Source: Paraclostridium tenue (GTDB taxonomy: Bacteria > Bacillota > Clostridia > Peptostreptococcales > Peptostreptococcaceae). From it: a DNA stretch of 64,000 bases. This document shows positions 8,929 to 17,936 of the stretch, piece after piece (position 1 is the stretch's first letter; every line of letters starts with the position of its first letter). The stretch spans positions 116,385-180,384 of the forward strand of contig NZ_BAAACP010000003.1 in assembly GCF_039521565.1 (NCBI RefSeq), read 5' to 3'. The notes beneath the pieces were generated by a model. The model was not told the DNA's origin and made no database searches. It worked only from the letters and a program-made list of their open reading frames with translations. Position numbers and translations under genes: made by a program.

Positions 8929-10251
8929 ATGAGTAACAAAGGACTTCAAAAAACTTTAGGTCTTTCAGCAGCGCTTTCTACAGTTGTAGGTATGGTTATA
9001 GGTGCAGGTGTATTCTTTAAACCTCAAGCTATATATGATGCAACAGGTGGAGCTCCAGGATTAGGTATGTTAGCATGGGTTATTGCTGGTTTCATAACTA
9101 TCGCAGCAGGACTTACAGCGGCAGAGGTTTCAGCAGCAATACCAAAAACTGGTGGTATGATGATTTATATCCAAGAGATATATGGAGAAAGATTAGGATT
9201 TTTAACAGGGTGGATGCAAACGGTATTATTCTTCCCAGCTACAGCTGCAGCACTAGGTGTAATATTTGCTCAACAAGCAGCAACAATAATAGGGCAAAAT
9301 GAAAACAACATGTCAGTTGTTTTACCAATAGCGTTAGGAATTATATTATTTTTAGCTGTATTAAATACAGTTGGATCAAAATTAGGTGGAACAATACAAA
9401 CTGTTGCCACTATATGTAAATTAATACCATTAGGTGTTATAATGATATTTGGATTTATAAATGGATCTGGTGATAATTCAATAACTACTCCATTAGTGGC
9501 ACAAAATTTATCAGTAGGAACTGTTTTAGGACAAGTATTAATAGCAGCGTTATTTGCATATGATGGATGGATAAACGTTGGAGCTATAGCTGGAGAAATG
9601 AAAAATCCAGGGAAAGATTTACCTAAAGCTATAGTTGGTGGACTATCAATAGTTATGGCAGTTTATGTAATAATAAACTTAGCATACTTATGGGTTGTAC
9701 CAGCAAATGAAATGGCACAAGTTAGTGCTCCTGCAGCTTTAGTTGCAGAAAAGATGTTTGGACCAATAGGTGGTAAGTTAGTTACTGCTGGTATATTAAT
9801 ATCAGTATTTGGTGGACTAAATGGATACTTATTAACTGGACCTAGAATATCTTACGCTTTAGCTTGCGAAGGTACATTACCAGGAAGCAAAGCTTTCTCT
9901 AAGTTAAATAAAGGTGGAGTTCCAGCAAATGCTACATTCTTAATGGCAATACTTGCTTGTATATATGCATTATCTGGACAATTTAACTTATTAACAGACT
10001 TAACAATATTTATAATATGGGTATTTTATGTATTAACTTTTATAGGTGTGATGAAGTTAAGAAAAGATCAACCAAACTTAGAAAGACCTTATAAAGTACC
10101 TTTATATCCAATAATACCATTAATAGCTATAGCAGGAGGATTATTCGTTATAGTTAACCAATTAATGAACAATACTTTAATAGCAGCAGGTGGATTAATA
10201 GTTACAGCTATAGGATTACCTGTGTATTCAATAATGAAAAAGAAAAATTAG
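8929..10251 (+). CDS. APC-family amino acid permease (SteT/LAT-like)
   Basis: 440 residues with 12 predicted membrane helices. The first helix carries VVGMVIGAGVFFKPQ, the unwound GxG substrate-binding segment typical of the APC superfamily. A mid-protein AYDGWINVGAIAGEMKNPGKDLP block is characteristic of the LAT/SteT branch (serine/threonine or other neutral amino acid exchange). The start is ATG 8929, placed by AAGGAGG just upstream. The longer open frame has no ribosome site. Glycine and alanine codons are slightly more G-rich than in neighbouring accessory genes, suggesting good expression. The substrate cannot be fixed from sequence. It stands alone between two terminators and interrupts the usual lepA-hemW pair. 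Confidence 0.92.
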   Translation: MSNKGLQKTLGLSAALSTVVGMVIGAGVFFKPQAIYDATGGAPGLGMLAWVIAGFITIAAGLTAAEVSAAIPKTGGMMIYIQEIYGERLGFLTGWMQTVLFFPATAAALGVIFAQQAATIIGQNENNMSVVLPIALGIILFLAVLNTVGSKLGGTIQTVATICKLIPLGVIMIFGFINGSGDNSITTPLVAQNLSVGTVLGQVLIAALFAYDGWINVGAIAGEMKNPGKDLPKAIVGGLSIVMAVYVIINLAYLWVVPANEMAQVSAPAALVAEKMFGPIGGKLVTAGILISVFGGLNGYLLTGPRISYALACEGTLPGSKAFSKLNKGGVPANATFLMAILACIYALSGQFNLLTDLTIFIIWVFYVLTFIGVMKLRKDQPNLERPYKVPLYPIIPLIAIAGGLFVIVNQLMNNTLIAAGGLIVTAIGLPVYSIMKKKN

Positions 10252-10265
10252 TAATTAATTACATA

Positions 10266-10299
10266 TAAAGAGATAGTATTAATACTATCTCTTTTTTAT
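10266..10299 (+). terminator. Rho-independent terminator of the permease gene
   Basis: Perfect stem AAAGAGATAGTATT with AATACTATCTCTTT followed by a T-run, immediately after the permease stop. Confidence 0.92.
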
Positions 10300-10397
10300 T
10301 TTTAAATAAATAATAGAATGTATTATATGTTGATAAGATTAGAATACTTATATAATAATGTATAATATATATAATTATATTTAATAAAGGAGATATT

Positions 10398-11528
10398 ATG
10401 TTAGGACTATATATACATGTGCCATTTTGTGCGCAAAAATGTTATTATTGTGATTTTAATTCATATAAAATTAAAAGTAATGAAAAAGAAGATTATTTAA
10501 TAAATATAGAAAAAGAGATGAAATTTTATAAAGAGGAATTTAAGGACAAGTACTTTGATACTGTATTTTTTGGAGGGGGGACTCCAAGTATATTAAAAAT
10601 TGATGAATTAAGAAAACTTGTTAATTATATGTATGAAAATTTTAATATAAAAAAAGATGCAGAAATAACTATTGAATGTAACCCAGGAACTATAAATAAA
10701 GAAAAATTAAAAGCTATTAAAGAAATGGGAATAAATAGATTGAGTATAGGGCTTCAAGCTACCCAAAATTATCACTTAAAATCTATAGGAAGAATACATA
10801 CATATGAAGAATTTGAGAAAAACTATTATGATGCTATAGACGTAGGATTAACTAATATAAATATAGATTTAATGTATGCTCTTCCAAATCAAAAAGAAGA
10901 AGAATGGAAAGAAACATTAGATAAAATTATAAAGCTAAATCCATCACATATATCAGCGTACTCTCTTATATTAGAAGAAGGAACTAAACTTTATGATATG
11001 TATGAAAATAATGAATTTAACCTTTTAGATGAGGATACAGATATAGATATGTATGAATATACTATAAATACATTAAAAAAGCATGGATACAATCAATATG
11101 AAATATCTAATTATGCAAAACAAGGAAAAGAGTGTAAGCATAATATAATATATTGGAAATGTGACAACTATTTAGGGTTAGGGCCTGGAGCGTCAGGGTA
11201 TATAAATGATATAAGATACTCTAATATAAAAAATTTAAATGAATATAATAATAAAATTAATCAAAATATAAAACCTATAGACGAAGAAAATAAATTAAAT
11301 GACAAAGATAAAATAGAAGAATTTATTTTTATGGGACTTAGAATGAATGAAGGGATAAATCTAGAAGTATTTAAAGAAAGATTTAAGATTGATTTTTATG
11401 AATTATATAAAGATGTTTTAGACAAATTATTAGAGCGTGAACTTGTAAAATTAGACAAATTTAATTTGTCTTTGACTCAAAAAGGAAGAGAAATTTCAAA
11501 CAGTGTATTTATAGAATTTATAAATTAA
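10398..11528 (+). CDS. hemW: HemW heme chaperone, radical-SAM coproporphyrinogen oxidase-like
   Basis: 376 residues. The radical-SAM cluster motif CAQKCYYC starts near residue 11, followed by FGGGTPS (SAM binding) near 56 and the HemN/HemW block RLSIGLQA near 115. The C-terminal part has the HemW-type helical domain. The length and the HemW-type cysteine spacing point to the heme chaperone HemW rather than the true oxygen-independent oxidase HemN, which has a longer N-terminus. This split is from family knowledge. It is followed by the heat-shock operon promoter, the same order as in Bacillus (lepA-hemW-hrcA). Confidence 0.93.
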   Translation: MLGLYIHVPFCAQKCYYCDFNSYKIKSNEKEDYLINIEKEMKFYKEEFKDKYFDTVFFGGGTPSILKIDELRKLVNYMYENFNIKKDAEITIECNPGTINKEKLKAIKEMGINRLSIGLQATQNYHLKSIGRIHTYEEFEKNYYDAIDVGLTNINIDLMYALPNQKEEEWKETLDKIIKLNPSHISAYSLILEEGTKLYDMYENNEFNLLDEDTDIDMYEYTINTLKKHGYNQYEISNYAKQGKECKHNIIYWKCDNYLGLGPGASGYINDIRYSNIKNLNEYNNKINQNIKPIDEENKLNDKDKIEEFIFMGLRMNEGINLEVFKERFKIDFYELYKDVLDKLLERELVKLDKFNLSLTQKGREISNSVFIEFIN

Positions 11529-11538
11529 TTAAAAACTG

Positions 11539-11567
11539 TTGACAAAGAATTTTTAAAGTGTTATAAA
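11539..11567 (+). promoter_or_regulatory. Sigma-A promoter of the hrcA-grpE-dnaK-dnaJ operon
   Basis: TTGACA at 11539-11544, a 17-bp spacer, and TATAAA at 11562-11567. The expected start site is near 11574, just before the CIRCE operator. Confidence 0.88.
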
Positions 11568-11581
11568 ATATATATAATCTT

Positions 11582-11608
11582 TTAGCACTCCAACTTAATG
11601 AGTGCTAA
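11582..11608 (+). promoter_or_regulatory. CIRCE operator (HrcA binding site)
   Basis: Perfect consensus TTAGCACTC-N9-GAGTGCTAA, arms at 11582-11590 and 11600-11608. It sits in the 5' leader of hrcA, the standard place for autorepression of the class I heat-shock operon. Confidence 0.98.
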
Positions 11609-11629
11609 CAAAAGAGGAGGCTTAGGATT

Positions 11630-12652
11630 ATGGTGGAACTAAATGAAAGAAAACTAAATATCCTTAAAGCTATAGTTAAAGATTATATAGAAACTGCAGA
11701 AGCTGTAGGATCTAGAACTCTTTCTAAAAAGTATGAGTTAGGAATAAGCGCAGCCACGATAAGAAATGAAATGGCTGACTTAGAAGAATTAGGATATTTA
11801 ATTCAACCTCATACCTCCTCAGGGAGAATTCCTTCAGAAAAAGGATATAAGCTTTATGTTGATTCTCTTATGAAAGAACATGAATTAGATAATGTTGAAA
11901 AAAAATTAATAAAAGAATCAATAAATAAAAATATAAACTATATGAATGATTTAATACATGAAACATCTAAGTTGATATCAAAGTTAACTAATTATACAAC
12001 TATAGCTGTTACTAAAAATGTATCAAGTTTACAAAATATAAAACATATACAGTTAGTTGGATTAGATGAAAAAAGTATAGTTTTAATAGTAGTTACTGAA
12101 AAAGGCGAAATTAAAAATACAAATCTTTCAACTAATGTGCAAATTGATCAAGCTAAGCTTAATTTAATTTCTGATAATCTTACTAGAAAGCTTTCAGGTA
12201 AAAATATAACTGAGATAGACGATGAGTTTTTAAACTACATAAAATACGAGATTACAGAAAACTCTTTAGTTATAGATAAGCTTATAGATTCATTAAACTT
12301 TGGTTTTGAAGAAAATGATACATCGATTTCTTTAAGTGGAGCAACTAATATATTTAATTTCCCAGAGTTTAGTGATGTAGTTAGAGCAAAAACATTTTTA
12401 ACTATGTTAGAAGAAAAAGAAAATATATCTAGCATGTTAAAATCAAGAGGAATTCAAAAAGAAAATCTAAATATAATTATCGGAAGTGATAATGAATGTA
12501 AGGTAGCTCAAGATTGTAGTATTATAACTGCAACTTACAATATAGATAAAGATGTAGTAGGAAAGATTAGTTTGATTGGGCCAACTAGAATGGATTATGC
12601 AAAAGTATACTCAATACTTAATTATATGGGACTACTACTAAACAAAAAATAG
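11630..12652 (+). CDS. hrcA: Heat-inducible transcription repressor HrcA
   Basis: 340 residues. An N-terminal winged helix (about 1-75, with the ISAATIRNEMADLEELGYL recognition-helix region) is followed by the HrcA GAF-like and dimerisation domains. HrcA binds CIRCE and needs GroEL to stay active. The start ATG 11630 follows GAGGAGG. It is the first gene of the operon, 22 bases beyond the CIRCE site it is expected to bind. Confidence 0.97.
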   Translation: MVELNERKLNILKAIVKDYIETAEAVGSRTLSKKYELGISAATIRNEMADLEELGYLIQPHTSSGRIPSEKGYKLYVDSLMKEHELDNVEKKLIKESINKNINYMNDLIHETSKLISKLTNYTTIAVTKNVSSLQNIKHIQLVGLDEKSIVLIVVTEKGEIKNTNLSTNVQIDQAKLNLISDNLTRKLSGKNITEIDDEFLNYIKYEITENSLVIDKLIDSLNFGFEENDTSISLSGATNIFNFPEFSDVVRAKTFLTMLEEKENISSMLKSRGIQKENLNIIIGSDNECKVAQDCSIITATYNIDKDVVGKISLIGPTRMDYAKVYSILNYMGLLLNKK

Positions 12653-12667
12653 TTAGGGGTGTAAGTT

Positions 12668-13222
12668 TTGGAAAAAGATATGCAAGAAGAATTACAAGAA
12701 GAAGTAAAAGAAAATGCTTCAGAAGAAGTCGAAGAAACTATAGAAGAAGCAATAGAAGAAGCGACAGAAGCTAAAGAAACTTCAGAAGCTGATGAAAAAG
12801 ACAAAAAGGTAGAAGAATTAACTGATACTCTTCAAAGACTTCAAGCTGAATATGCTAACTATAGAAGAAGAACTCAACAAGAGAAAGAAACTATGGGTAT
12901 ATTTGCTAATGAAAAAATCTTAAATGAGTTAATACCAGTTATGGATAATATGGAAAGAGCTATGGATGCTTGTACTGATAAAGAAGATAGTATGTATAAG
13001 GGAATTGACATGGTTCAAAAACAATTAAAAGCTACATTTGAGAAATTCGGACTAGAAGAAATAGAAGCTGAAGGTCAAGAATTTGATCCAAACCTACACT
13101 TAGCAGTTATGCAAGAACCCGTAGAAGGCACTGAAGCTAATAAAGTGGTTATGGTTTTACAAAAAGGGTATAAATTAAATACAAAAGTACTAAGACCTGC
13201 AATGGTTAAAGTATCTTGCTAA
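12668..13222 (+). CDS. grpE: GrpE nucleotide exchange factor for DnaK
   Basis: 184 residues from a TTG start at 12668, 15 bases after hrcA with AGGGGTG upstream. An in-frame ATG at 12680 is an alternative. Residues 1-45 are strongly acidic and probably disordered. A coiled coil (about 45-85) follows, then the GrpE core with MDNMERAMDA and the C-terminal beta domain ending VLRPAMVKVS. It releases ADP from DnaK. Position between hrcA and dnaK is canonical. Confidence 0.95.
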   Translation: MEKDMQEELQEEVKENASEEVEETIEEAIEEATEAKETSEADEKDKKVEELTDTLQRLQAEYANYRRRTQQEKETMGIFANEKILNELIPVMDNMERAMDACTDKEDSMYKGIDMVQKQLKATFEKFGLEEIEAEGQEFDPNLHLAVMQEPVEGTEANKVVMVLQKGYKLNTKVLRPAMVKVSC

Positions 13223-13287
13223 TAAATAAACAATTAAGATTGAATTAATATCAATATTATATAGAAGAATTCAAGGAGGATATTAAA

Positions 13288-15123
13288 ATGGGAAAAATAA
13301 TAGGAATTGACTTAGGAACAACAAACTCTTGTGTTGCGGTTTTAGAAGGTGGAGAACCTCAAATAATACCAAACTCAGAAGGAATGAGAACTACTCCGTC
13401 AGTAGTTGCATTTACTAAAGATGGTGAAAGAATAGTAGGAGAGCCTGCAAAAAGACAAGCAGTTACTAATGCTGATAGAACAATAATATCAATAAAAACT
13501 CACATGGGAACTGATTACAAAGTTAATATAGATGGAAAAGATTATAGTCCACAAGAAATATCAGCTATAACATTACAAAAATTAAAAGCTGATGCTGAAA
13601 GCTACTTAGGGCAACCTGTAACTGAAGCTGTTATAACAGTTCCAGCATACTTTACAGATGCACAAAGACAAGCAACTAAAGATGCAGGTAGAATAGCAGG
13701 ACTTGATGTTAAGAGAATAATAAACGAGCCAACTGCTGCTGCACTTGCTTACGGTATGGATAAATTAGATCAAGAAAAGAAAATATTAGTATTTGACTTA
13801 GGTGGAGGTACATTTGACGTATCTGTTCTAGAAATCGGAGATGGAACATTCGAAGTTTTAGCTACTGCTGGTAACAACAGATTAGGTGGAGATGACTTTG
13901 ACCAAGTTATAATAGATTATTTAGCTGAAGAATTCAAAAAAGCTGAAGGTGTAGATTTAAGAAATGACAAAATGGCTCTTCAAAGATTAAAAGAAGCTGC
14001 TGAGAAAGCTAAAAAAGAGTTATCTTCAACAATGAGTACTAACATAAACTTACCATTTATAACTGCTACTGCTGAAGGACCAAAACACCTTAACATAGAT
14101 TTATCAAGAGCTAAATTTGATGAATTAACTGCTCACTTAGTAGAAAAAACTATGGAACCAACAAGAAGAGCATTACAAGATGCTGGACTTTCAACTTCTG
14201 ATATAGATGATGTATTATTAGTTGGTGGTTCTACAAGAATACCAGCTGTTCAAGAAGCTGTTAAGAAATTCATAGGAAAAGAACCTCACAAAGGTATAAA
14301 CCCAGATGAATGTGTTGCTGCAGGTGCTGCTATACAAGGTGGGGTTTTAGCTGGAGATGTTAAAGACTTATTACTTCTTGATGTTACTCCATTATCATTA
14401 GGTATCGAAACTATGGGTAATGTAATGACTAAGATAATAGAAAGAAATACTACTATACCAACTAAGAAATCACAAGTATTCTCAACTGCTGCAGATAACC
14501 AAACTGCTGTTGATATACATGTACTTCAAGGTGAAAGAAGTATGTCTTATGATAACACTACTTTAGGTAGATTCCAATTAACTGATATACCACCAGCTCC
14601 AAGAGGAATACCTCAAATAGAAGTTACTTTTGATATAGATGCTAACGGTATAGTTCACGTCACTGCTAAAGATTTAGGAACTGGAAAAGAACAAAAAGTT
14701 ACTATAACTTCAGGAACTAACTTAAGTGAAGAAGAAATACAACAAAAAGTTAAAGAAGCTGAAATGAATGCTGAAGCTGACAAACAAAAGAAAGAAAAAA
14801 TAGAAGCTGTAAACCAAACTGAAGCTACTATATATCAAATGGAAAAAACTTTAAATGAAGCTGGAGATAAAGTAGATGCTGCTGCTAAATCTGAAGTTGA
14901 AGCTGAAATAGCTAAATTAAAAGAATTAAAAGCTAAAGAAGATGTTACAGCTGAAGAATTAAATAAAGCTTTAGAAGAATTAAACAACAAATTCCACAAA
15001 ATAGCTGAGCAAATGTATCAACAAGCTCAACAAGAGCAAGCTCAAGGTGGAGCTCAAGAAGAAACTAAACAAGATGACAATGTAGTAGATGCTGATTTTA
15101 GAGAAGTAGATGATCAAAAATAG
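13288..15123 (+). CDS. dnaK: Chaperone DnaK (Hsp70)
   Basis: 611 residues. ATPase domain motifs are GIDLGTTNSCVAV at the start, FDLGGGTFDVS near residue 170 and VGGSTRIPAVQ near 313. The substrate-binding domain follows, then a helical lid and the conserved C-terminal VVDADFREVDD tail. Codon use is richer in GGT, AAC and CCA than in neighbours, as expected for high expression. AGGAGG lies before ATG 13288. A strong palindrome separates it from dnaJ. Confidence 0.98.
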   Translation: MGKIIGIDLGTTNSCVAVLEGGEPQIIPNSEGMRTTPSVVAFTKDGERIVGEPAKRQAVTNADRTIISIKTHMGTDYKVNIDGKDYSPQEISAITLQKLKADAESYLGQPVTEAVITVPAYFTDAQRQATKDAGRIAGLDVKRIINEPTAAALAYGMDKLDQEKKILVFDLGGGTFDVSVLEIGDGTFEVLATAGNNRLGGDDFDQVIIDYLAEEFKKAEGVDLRNDKMALQRLKEAAEKAKKELSSTMSTNINLPFITATAEGPKHLNIDLSRAKFDELTAHLVEKTMEPTRRALQDAGLSTSDIDDVLLVGGSTRIPAVQEAVKKFIGKEPHKGINPDECVAAGAAIQGGVLAGDVKDLLLLDVTPLSLGIETMGNVMTKIIERNTTIPTKKSQVFSTAADNQTAVDIHVLQGERSMSYDNTTLGRFQLTDIPPAPRGIPQIEVTFDIDANGIVHVTAKDLGTGKEQKVTITSGTNLSEEEIQQKVKEAEMNAEADKQKKEKIEAVNQTEATIYQMEKTLNEAGDKVDAAAKSEVEAEIAKLKELKAKEDVTAEELNKALEELNNKFHKIAEQMYQQAQQEQAQGGAQEETKQDDNVVDADFREVDDQK

Positions 15124-15168
15124 TATTTAAAAAACAGAGTTACTTGTATATAATAAATATATAAAATT

Positions 15169-15202
15169 AATAATAGCTTGTAGACGTCTACAAGCTATTA
15201 TT
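15169..15202 (+). terminator. Perfect 34-nt palindrome between dnaK and dnaJ (attenuating hairpin)
   Basis: AATAATAGCTTGTAGAC is followed immediately by its exact reverse complement. The RNA would form a very stable hairpin, but only ATTCTGTAATT follows rather than a T-run. It therefore probably lowers dnaJ expression or protects the dnaK mRNA 3' end rather than fully stopping transcription. Confidence 0.7.
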
Positions 15203-15226
15203 CTGTAATTAAAGGTGGTGGCAAGA

Positions 15227-16378
15227 GTGGCTAAAAGAGACTATTATGAGGTGCTAGGCGTTGATAAAGGCGCTGATGCACAAGCGTTAAAAAAAGCATA
15301 CAGAAAACTTGCGATGAAGTATCATCCAGATAGAAATCCGGATGATAAAGAAGCAGAAGCAAAGTTTAAAGAAATAAATGAAGCATACGAAGTATTATCA
15401 GATGAAACAAAGAGAGCTAACTATGACCAATTTGGACACGAAGGTGTAAACGGCGGATTTGGTGGCCAAGGAGGATTTGGAGGCTTCGGCGGAGGAGCTG
15501 GAGGATTCGAAGATATATTTGGTGATATATTCGGTGATATGTTTGGTGGAGGCTTCGGCGGAGGAAGACCTAGAAGAAAAGGTCCTGAGCGTGGAGCTGA
15601 TATAAAACAATCTGTTACTATAACATTTGAAGAAGCTGCATTTGGAGTTAAGAAATCTGTAAAAATAAACAGAACAGAAGAATGTAGTGAATGTCACGGA
15701 AGTGGATCTAAAAATGGAGCTGGCAAAAAAACTTGTCCTACATGTAATGGTACTGGAGAAGTTAGAACTGCTCAAAGAACTCCATTTGGTAATATAATGA
15801 GTACAAGAACATGTTCTACATGTAACGGAGAAGGAGAAATTTTAGAATCTCCATGTCCTAAGTGTTCAGGTTCTGGTAAAGTTAGAAAAACTAAAACTAT
15901 AGAAGTAGATATACCAGCAGGTATAGATGATGGACAAATAATAAAATTAAGTGGTCAAGGTGACTTAGGTTCTAAAGGTGGACCAAGAGGAGATTTATAC
16001 ATTGTAGTTAATGTAAAATCACATCAATTATTCACTAGAGATGGATACGATGTTTACTTTGAATTACCTATAACATTTGTTCAAGCTGCACTTGGAGATG
16101 AAATAGAAGTACCTACATTAGATGGTAAGGTAATGTATACTGTACCAGCAGGAACTCAAACAGGAACTGTATTTAGATTAAGAGAAAAAGGTATACCAAA
16201 AATGAGAGGAAACTCTAGAGGAGATCAATATGTTAAAGTAGTAGTTGAAGTTCCTAAGAAATTAAATGAAAAGCAAAAAGATATATTAAAACAATTTGCT
16301 GAGTCTTGTGGTGATGAAGTTCACGAAAAAAAGAAAACTTTTGGGCAAAAAATAGAAGATTTCTTTAAAGGAAAATAA
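15227..16378 (+). CDS. dnaJ: Co-chaperone DnaJ (Hsp40)
   Basis: 383 residues from GTG 15227 (AAAGGTGGTG upstream). The family start AKRDYYEVLG supports this over the in-frame GTG at 15215. Order: J domain with HPD in YHPDRNPDD, a Gly/Phe-rich linker, and a zinc-binding region with all four CxxCxGxG repeats (CSECHGSG, CPTCNGTG, CSTCNGEG, CPKCSGSG). The C-terminal substrate domains follow. The Gly/Phe segment uses several GGC codons, unusual for this genome. It stimulates DnaK ATPase. It is the last gene of the operon here. Confidence 0.97.
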   Translation: MAKRDYYEVLGVDKGADAQALKKAYRKLAMKYHPDRNPDDKEAEAKFKEINEAYEVLSDETKRANYDQFGHEGVNGGFGGQGGFGGFGGGAGGFEDIFGDIFGDMFGGGFGGGRPRRKGPERGADIKQSVTITFEEAAFGVKKSVKINRTEECSECHGSGSKNGAGKKTCPTCNGTGEVRTAQRTPFGNIMSTRTCSTCNGEGEILESPCPKCSGSGKVRKTKTIEVDIPAGIDDGQIIKLSGQGDLGSKGGPRGDLYIVVNVKSHQLFTRDGYDVYFELPITFVQAALGDEIEVPTLDGKVMYTVPAGTQTGTVFRLREKGIPKMRGNSRGDQYVKVVVEVPKKLNEKQKDILKQFAESCGDEVHEKKKTFGQKIEDFFKGK

Positions 16379-16385
16379 ATAGATT

Positions 16386-16413
16386 AAAACTCCTAGATTA
16401 TCTAGGAGTTTTT
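16386..16413 (+). terminator. Rho-independent terminator of the heat-shock operon
   Basis: Stem ACTCCTAGA with TCTAGGAGT and a T-rich tail, 8 bases past dnaJ. It ends the operon before prmA, which in many Firmicutes is still part of it. Confidence 0.9.
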
Positions 16414-16584
16414 ATTTTTATCTAAAAATCGTAGTTATATACTAATTTTTAATCTATAAGAAAAACTAAATGATAAAATTTTAACAAAATAAATTTTAAG
16501 AAAATTGTAATTAAATAGAAAATATAGAAAAAAACTATAATAATATGCTTAAATATTACAAAAAACTATACTTAATAAAATTTA

Positions 16585-16613
16585 TTGACGACAATAAAAA
16601 ATTTAAATACAAT
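16585..16613 (+). promoter_or_regulatory. Sigma-A promoter of the UGA-containing symporter
   Basis: TTGACG at 16585-16590, a 17-bp spacer, and TACAAT at 16608-16613. It lies 50 bases before the start codon. The gene thus has an intact promoter. Confidence 0.75.
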
Positions 16614-16663
16614 GTATTTCGTGGCCACAAGAAAATTAAAACATCTAGGAAAGGGTTTTAGGA

Positions 16664-17932
16664 ATGAGGGAATTTTTAAAAACGTATAAGTCTTCATTTG
16701 TTTTACTAGGATGTACCATATTGGGTGCTATAATTGGACTAGTATTAGGACCAAGGGCAACAGTTCTTAAACCATTTGGAGATTTATTCATTAATTTGAT
16801 TATGATGATCGTAGTACCACTTGTATTCTTTAGCGTTGCATCTGGGGTTGCAAACGTAAAGAGTATGAATAGATTTGGTAAGATCATGAAGAATGTAATA
16901 ATAGTATTTACATTAACTACGCTAGTTATGGCTATAGTAGGAATTGTAGGATCTATAATCTTTGATCCAGCAAAAGGAATTGATATAAGTTCAGTAAAGG
17001 AAATGATGGTAGCACCAGATCAGGAGAAGCTAGCATCAAAAGGAAGTTTGTTAAATCAGGTTGTAAATTCAATTACAGTTTCTGATTTTAGTGAATTATT
17101 CTCAAGTAGCAATTTACTTCAACTTGTAATATTTGCAGTATTAGTAGGGACTTCAGTTTCGGTTTTAGGGGAAAAAGCAGATAGTATAAGAAAAATACTA
17201 AATGAAGGAACTAATGTAGTTTTAAATATAGTTAATATAATAATGAAACTAGGACCTATAGGATTAGGATGTTATACGGCATCTATTATAGGTGAGCTAG
17301 GACAAGAAATAATTACAGGATATATAAGAGTATTTATTACTTATTCTGTGATAGCGGTATTATACTTTGTTATATGCTATACATTATATGCATATTTATC
17401 AGGGGGTAAAAAAGGAGTTAAGAGTTTTTATAAAAATTCAATAAGTCCAATAGCAACGGCACTTGCAACATCTTCAAGTTCTGCTTGTATACCATCTAAC
17501 TTAGAAGCAAGTAAAAAAATAGGGGTTCCAGATGATATAGCTGAAACAGTTATACCTCTTGGGATTAATATACATAAAGATGGATCTGTATTAGCAGTTA
17601 TAGTTAAGGTTGCATTCTTAACTGGAATAATGGGTGGAAATATGGGTAATCCAGAAACACTATTAAGTTTATTAGTTACAGTTCTTGTTGTTGGAGTATT
17701 TATGGCTCCAGTAGCAGGCGGCTGACTTATAGGTGAGATGCTCGTGGTAAGCATTTTCGGATTCCCTGTTGAAGCGATACCTTTATTAACAGTAATAACT
17801 ACAATAACTGATATACCAAATACAGTACTTAATACTACAGGAAATACAGTAAGTTCTATGTTAGTAGCAAGATTAGTAGAAGGTAAGAATTGGTTAAAAG
17901 ATGAAATTCAAAGTTTAAAAAAGGTTGGATAA
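16664..17932 (+). CDS. Dicarboxylate/amino acid:cation symporter with in-frame UGA (candidate selenoprotein)
   Basis: 422 residues if the UGA at 17723-17725 is read through (residue 354). Otherwise the product stops at 353 and loses its last two structural elements. Family DAACS/SLC1-like: eight helices, a serine-rich HP1 tip (SSSS at 270-273 in ATSSSSACIPSN), an NIHKDGS stretch at 302-308 in place of the NMDGT motif, and an HP2 region starting near residue 340. The UGA falls in APVAGG-x-LIGEML, the predicted HP2 gate tip. The frame continues without a break to a normal end (TTGNTVSSMLVARLVEGKNW) and terminator. The only GGC codons (two) and the only CTC codon of the gene flank the UGA, where a SECIS-like hairpin is found. 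Selenocysteine insertion is inference. A GGA-to-TGA nonsense change is the alternative. The transported substrate is unknown. Confidence 0.72.
17723..17757 (+). promoter_or_regulatory. UGA codon plus SECIS-like RNA hairpin
   Basis: UGA is at 17723-17725. ATGCT (17738-17742) pairs with AGCAT (17750-17754), extendable outward by G-U, A-U and G-U to 17735/17757. The 7-nt loop CGUGGUA (17743-17749) begins 17 nt after the UGA, has G among its first two bases and contains GGU. This fits the general bacterial SECIS layout (a stem-loop shortly after UGA, apical loop roughly 16-37 nt away, G at the loop start). No bulged U is evident in the upper stem, unlike E. coli fdhF. Confidence 0.5.
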
Positions 17933-17936
17933 CAGG

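Noticed and set aside
15398..15775. Minus-strand open frame inside dnaJ (125 codons)
   Set aside because: Shadow of the Gly/Phe and zinc-finger coding region; Ser/Phe-rich translation, no ribosome site.
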